From assembly GCF_004137245.1 (NCBI RefSeq), contig NZ_SDWS01000004.1, positions 310,001 to 374,000 on the forward strand: a DNA stretch of 64,000 nucleotides, in the 5' to 3' direction. Positions 62,281 through 64,000 of the stretch are shown piece after piece (position 1 is the stretch's first letter; every line of letters starts with the position of its first letter). The translations under genes were made by a program, and so were the position numbers. This DNA comes from Nocardioides glacieisoli. GTDB taxonomy: Bacteria; Actinomycetota; Actinomycetes; Propionibacteriales; Nocardioidaceae. The notes under the pieces were generated by a model. It made no database searches and was not told where the DNA came from. It was given only the letters and a program-made list of their open reading frames with translations.

Positions 62281-63492
62281 ATGCCCCGTTCTGGTTGGAG
62301 GAAGCCCGAGTCGGATCGCAGGTTGCCGGATCTGGTGTCGGTGGGTTTGTTGATGAAGGTCTTCCCCGCCGAGGTGGTGGACGCTGTGATCGCGGAATGT
62401 GGCCGTACCGAGCAGCGGCGGCGGTCGTTGCCGGCCCGCTCGATGGCGTACTTCGCGATGGGGATGGCGTTGCATTCGGAAGGCTCCTATGAGGACGTGC
62501 TGGCGTTGATCTCGGATGGGATCGCGTGGGCGCACCGCGAGGAGGGTTCGGCCAGGTTGGCCAACAAGGCGGCGATCTCCCATGCTCGGGACCGGCTGGG
62601 ATCCGAGCCCATGGCGTTGCTCTTCGACAGGGTCGCCGAACCGCTGGCCGAGCAGGACACGCCGGGCTGTTGGCTGGCCGGTCGGCGGCTGGTCGCGATC
62701 GACGGGACGTGTCTGGACCTGGCTGACACGCCCGCCAACGACTCTCACTTCGGTCGTCCCGGGGTGATGAAGGGCGAACGCTCGGCGTTCCCTCAGGCGC
62801 GGGTGGTCGCGTTGGCTGAGTGCGGCACCCATGCGATGTTCGAGGCCGTGATCGGGCCGTACACGACTTCGGAGAACGCCTTGTCGGGCGACCTGTTGCC
62901 CAGGCTGACCCCGGGGATGTTGTGCCTGGCAGATCGGGGCTTCTACAGCTTCACCGCCTGGCACAACGCCCGTGCCACCGGGGCGGATCTGCTGTGGCGG
63001 GTCAAGGACAACCTGAAGCTCGAGCCCGTGGAGGACCTCTTTGACGGGTCCTGGCTGGCCGAGGTCTTCGACTCGGTCGCCGACCGACGACGCCAGCACC
63101 CGCTCCAGGTCCGGGTCATCGAGTACACGATCCAGGACGGCCGCGAACCCAAGGGCCCCTACCGGTTGCTCACCACGATCCTCGACCCCGCCCAGGCGCC
63201 GGCCGCGGAACTGGCCGCGGCCTACGCGCAGCGCTGGGAGATCGAGACTGCCTTCGACGAGCTCAAGACCCACCAACGCGGGCCGCGTGCGGTGCTGCGC
63301 TCGAAGTCACCCGACCTGGTGACCCAGGAGATCTGGGGGCACCTGTGCTGCCACTACGCGATCCGGACCCTGATGCTCCACGCCGCCGACCACGCCGGCC
63401 GCGACCCCGACCGCGTCTCGTTCGTCGCCGCGCTGCGGATCTCACGCAGATCGATCGCCCAGCAGGGCGCTTTTTCCCCCTCACGCGCCTGA
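62281..63492 (+). CDS. IS4-family transposase, frameshifted near the C-terminus
   Basis: 403 residues in the open frame. An IS4 N-terminal domain (FPAEVVDAVIAECGRTEQRR) is followed by the DDE core: D141 in LVAIDGTCLDL, D218 in CLADRGFYS, and E322 in the YREK pattern Y315-x2-R318-x3-E322-x6-K329 (YAQRWEIETAFDELK). At GCTTTTTCCCCC (about 63468) the frame ends early as QQGAFSPSRA; reading one base over gives FPPHAPDALARLWRHAIGEL and continues basic to a stop at 63676. One extra T, slippage at the homopolymer, or a sequencing error could each explain this. The catalytic core is intact. Confidence 0.9.
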   Translation: MPRSGWRKPESDRRLPDLVSVGLLMKVFPAEVVDAVIAECGRTEQRRRSLPARSMAYFAMGMALHSEGSYEDVLALISDGIAWAHREEGSARLANKAAISHARDRLGSEPMALLFDRVAEPLAEQDTPGCWLAGRRLVAIDGTCLDLADTPANDSHFGRPGVMKGERSAFPQARVVALAECGTHAMFEAVIGPYTTSENALSGDLLPRLTPGMLCLADRGFYSFTAWHNARATGADLLWRVKDNLKLEPVEDLFDGSWLAEVFDSVADRRRQHPLQVRVIEYTIQDGREPKGPYRLLTTILDPAQAPAAELAAAYAQRWEIETAFDELKTHQRGPRAVLRSKSPDLVTQEIWGHLCCHYAIRTLMLHAADHAGRDPDRVSFVAALRISRRSIAQQGAFSPSRA

Positions 63493-63672
63493 CGCCCTCG
63501 CGCGGCTGTGGCGCCACGCCATCGGCGAACTGGTCCGCCGACTCCTCCCCAGGCGGCGACCCCGAGCCAACCCCCGCGTCATCAAACGCAAGTACACCCG
63601 CTGGCACGTCAAACGATGCCGCCACCGCGATTGGCCCCAACCGGACCGACGACCCGACCAGGCAGCCAGGAT

Positions 63673-63689
63673 CTAATTGAACGGTATTG
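63673..63689. repeat. IS4 right terminal inverted repeat
   Basis: CTAATTGAACGGTATTG; the restored transposase stop (TAA 63674-63676) lies within it. Confidence 0.93.
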
Positions 63690-63699
63690 CAGTTAGTCC
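63690..63699. repeat. Target-site duplication, right copy
   Basis: CAGTTAGTCC, identical to 62229-62238. Confidence 0.92.
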
Positions 63700-63816
63700 G
63701 TGGTCGACGTAGATCCGTTCAGCCTCGACACCGAGGGCGAGGAGCCCGTCTCGTTGGGCGGTCAGGTCTTGTTGATCGGTGGAGCATCGGGCGTACCCGA
63801 CAAGTAGGGCGCTCAT

Positions 63817-64000
63817 GGCGCACCTCCCGTGATGGACCCGGCCGGACGCCGGCTGCGGCCCGGCTCGGGCATCGAGCAGCGCAGAACGCACAGCACGACC
63901 CCTCAGCCAGCGCCTCTCCCCCAACGTCCGCAAGACCCTGATCATCACTCACCACGACCAGGGCCGCTCCGAACGTTTCGAGGCCTACTGCTCGCGGCAA
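63817..64000. other. Unassigned DNA at window edge
   Basis: Upstream of the recombinase start. A + strand frame runs open off the edge with LSPNVRKTLIITHHDQGRSE, and a minus frame is also open; neither is recognisable. Confidence 0.5.

Larger units (their letters stand above)
62239..63689 (+). mobile_element. IS4-family insertion sequence (1451 bp)
   Basis: Bounded by 17-bp perfect inverted repeats CAATACCGTTCAATTAG (62239-62255 and complement at 63673-63689) and by a 10-bp direct duplication. It carries one transposase gene in the + direction and interrupts the minus-strand serine recombinase. The perfect ends and duplication indicate a recent insertion. Confidence 0.95.
61741..63816 (-). 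pseudogene. Serine recombinase (resolvase/invertase family) split by an IS4 element
   Basis: The 5' part (ATG 63816 to 63690; GGGAGG 6 nt upstream) encodes MSALLVGYARCSTDQQDLTA with catalytic Ser12 and ends at ...VDHGLT. The 3' part (62238-61741) continues GTNRERPGLREALA, with TKLDRLARSLPDARAIADEL and a C-terminal Hin-type HTH (TLEVAELFGIGRSTVYRAIE). Deleting 62239-63689 plus one copy of the 10-bp duplication restores a single ~207-residue frame. In its present form the catalytic Ser is separated from the DNA-binding domain, so the protein is inactive. Confidence 0.93.

Overview
The window is a GC-rich actinobacterial chromosome segment. GTG starts are common, GTGA/ATGA stop-start overlaps are frequent, and the gene set points to the Nocardioidaceae (Nocardioides-like); that assignment is an inference from gene content and order, not a proven identification. 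As known from Mycobacterium tuberculosis, hisI, the Trp-associated membrane gene, trpC-trpB-trpA, lgt, pyk, the ANTAR regulator (Rv1626 type), polA and rpsA lie close together there; the same genes recur here with other blocks set between them.

Layout. 1-925: a GlxA-type regulator (cut by the window edge) divergent from a small membrane protein, with inverted-repeat operators between them. 956-4922: a secreted PQQ-type sugar dehydrogenase-like protein and a patatin phospholipase. 5046-6536: rpsA. 6560-11059: two related calcium-binding (thrombospondin type 3) repeat genes, one 5'-truncated, flanking an APH-family kinase. 11113-14127: a methyltransferase and the DprE1/DprE2 pair that makes decaprenyl-phosphoryl arabinose. 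14108-19483: a transglutaminase-like/DUF58/MoxR/DUF3068 operon. 19624-33023: a cell-envelope glycan cluster (GT-C-like protein, acyltransferase 3, AftD arabinosyltransferase, methyltransferase, GT4, UbiA-type DPPR synthase, DUF2613, a second polytopic envelope protein and a flippase). 33049-36815: polA, a thioesterase and a GNAT acetyltransferase. 36906-41905: a complete branched-chain amino-acid ABC transporter (livF-G-M-H-J). 42076-43002: an ANTAR response regulator, a tRNA with anticodon CAA and a pair of 50-bp palindromes. 43023-50632: pyruvate kinase and glutamate synthase gltD/gltB. 50782-57362: one long tightly packed operon (class IV aminotransferase, hisI, two Trp-associated membrane proteins, trpC, trpB, trpA, a SCO1 protein, lgt). 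57480-57806: tRNA-Gly, tRNA-Cys, tRNA-Val and a terminator.

From the end of the tRNA cluster to the window edge the DNA becomes accessory: an excisionase-like HTH protein, a HAD phosphatase, a small ABM monooxygenase-like protein, an IS481 transposase remnant, a GdhA-type glutamate dehydrogenase, and a serine recombinase gene split by a 1451-bp IS4-family element. The element has 17-bp perfect ends and a 10-bp target duplication; removing it restores the recombinase frame exactly. The transposase is itself frameshifted at a T5C5 run.

Functionally the window joins ammonium assimilation (GltBD, GdhA), amino-acid uptake (Liv), tryptophan and histidine steps, and a decaprenyl-phosphate arabinose pathway (UbiA-type synthase, DprE1, DprE2, AftD) that is noteworthy if the host indeed lacks mycolic acids.
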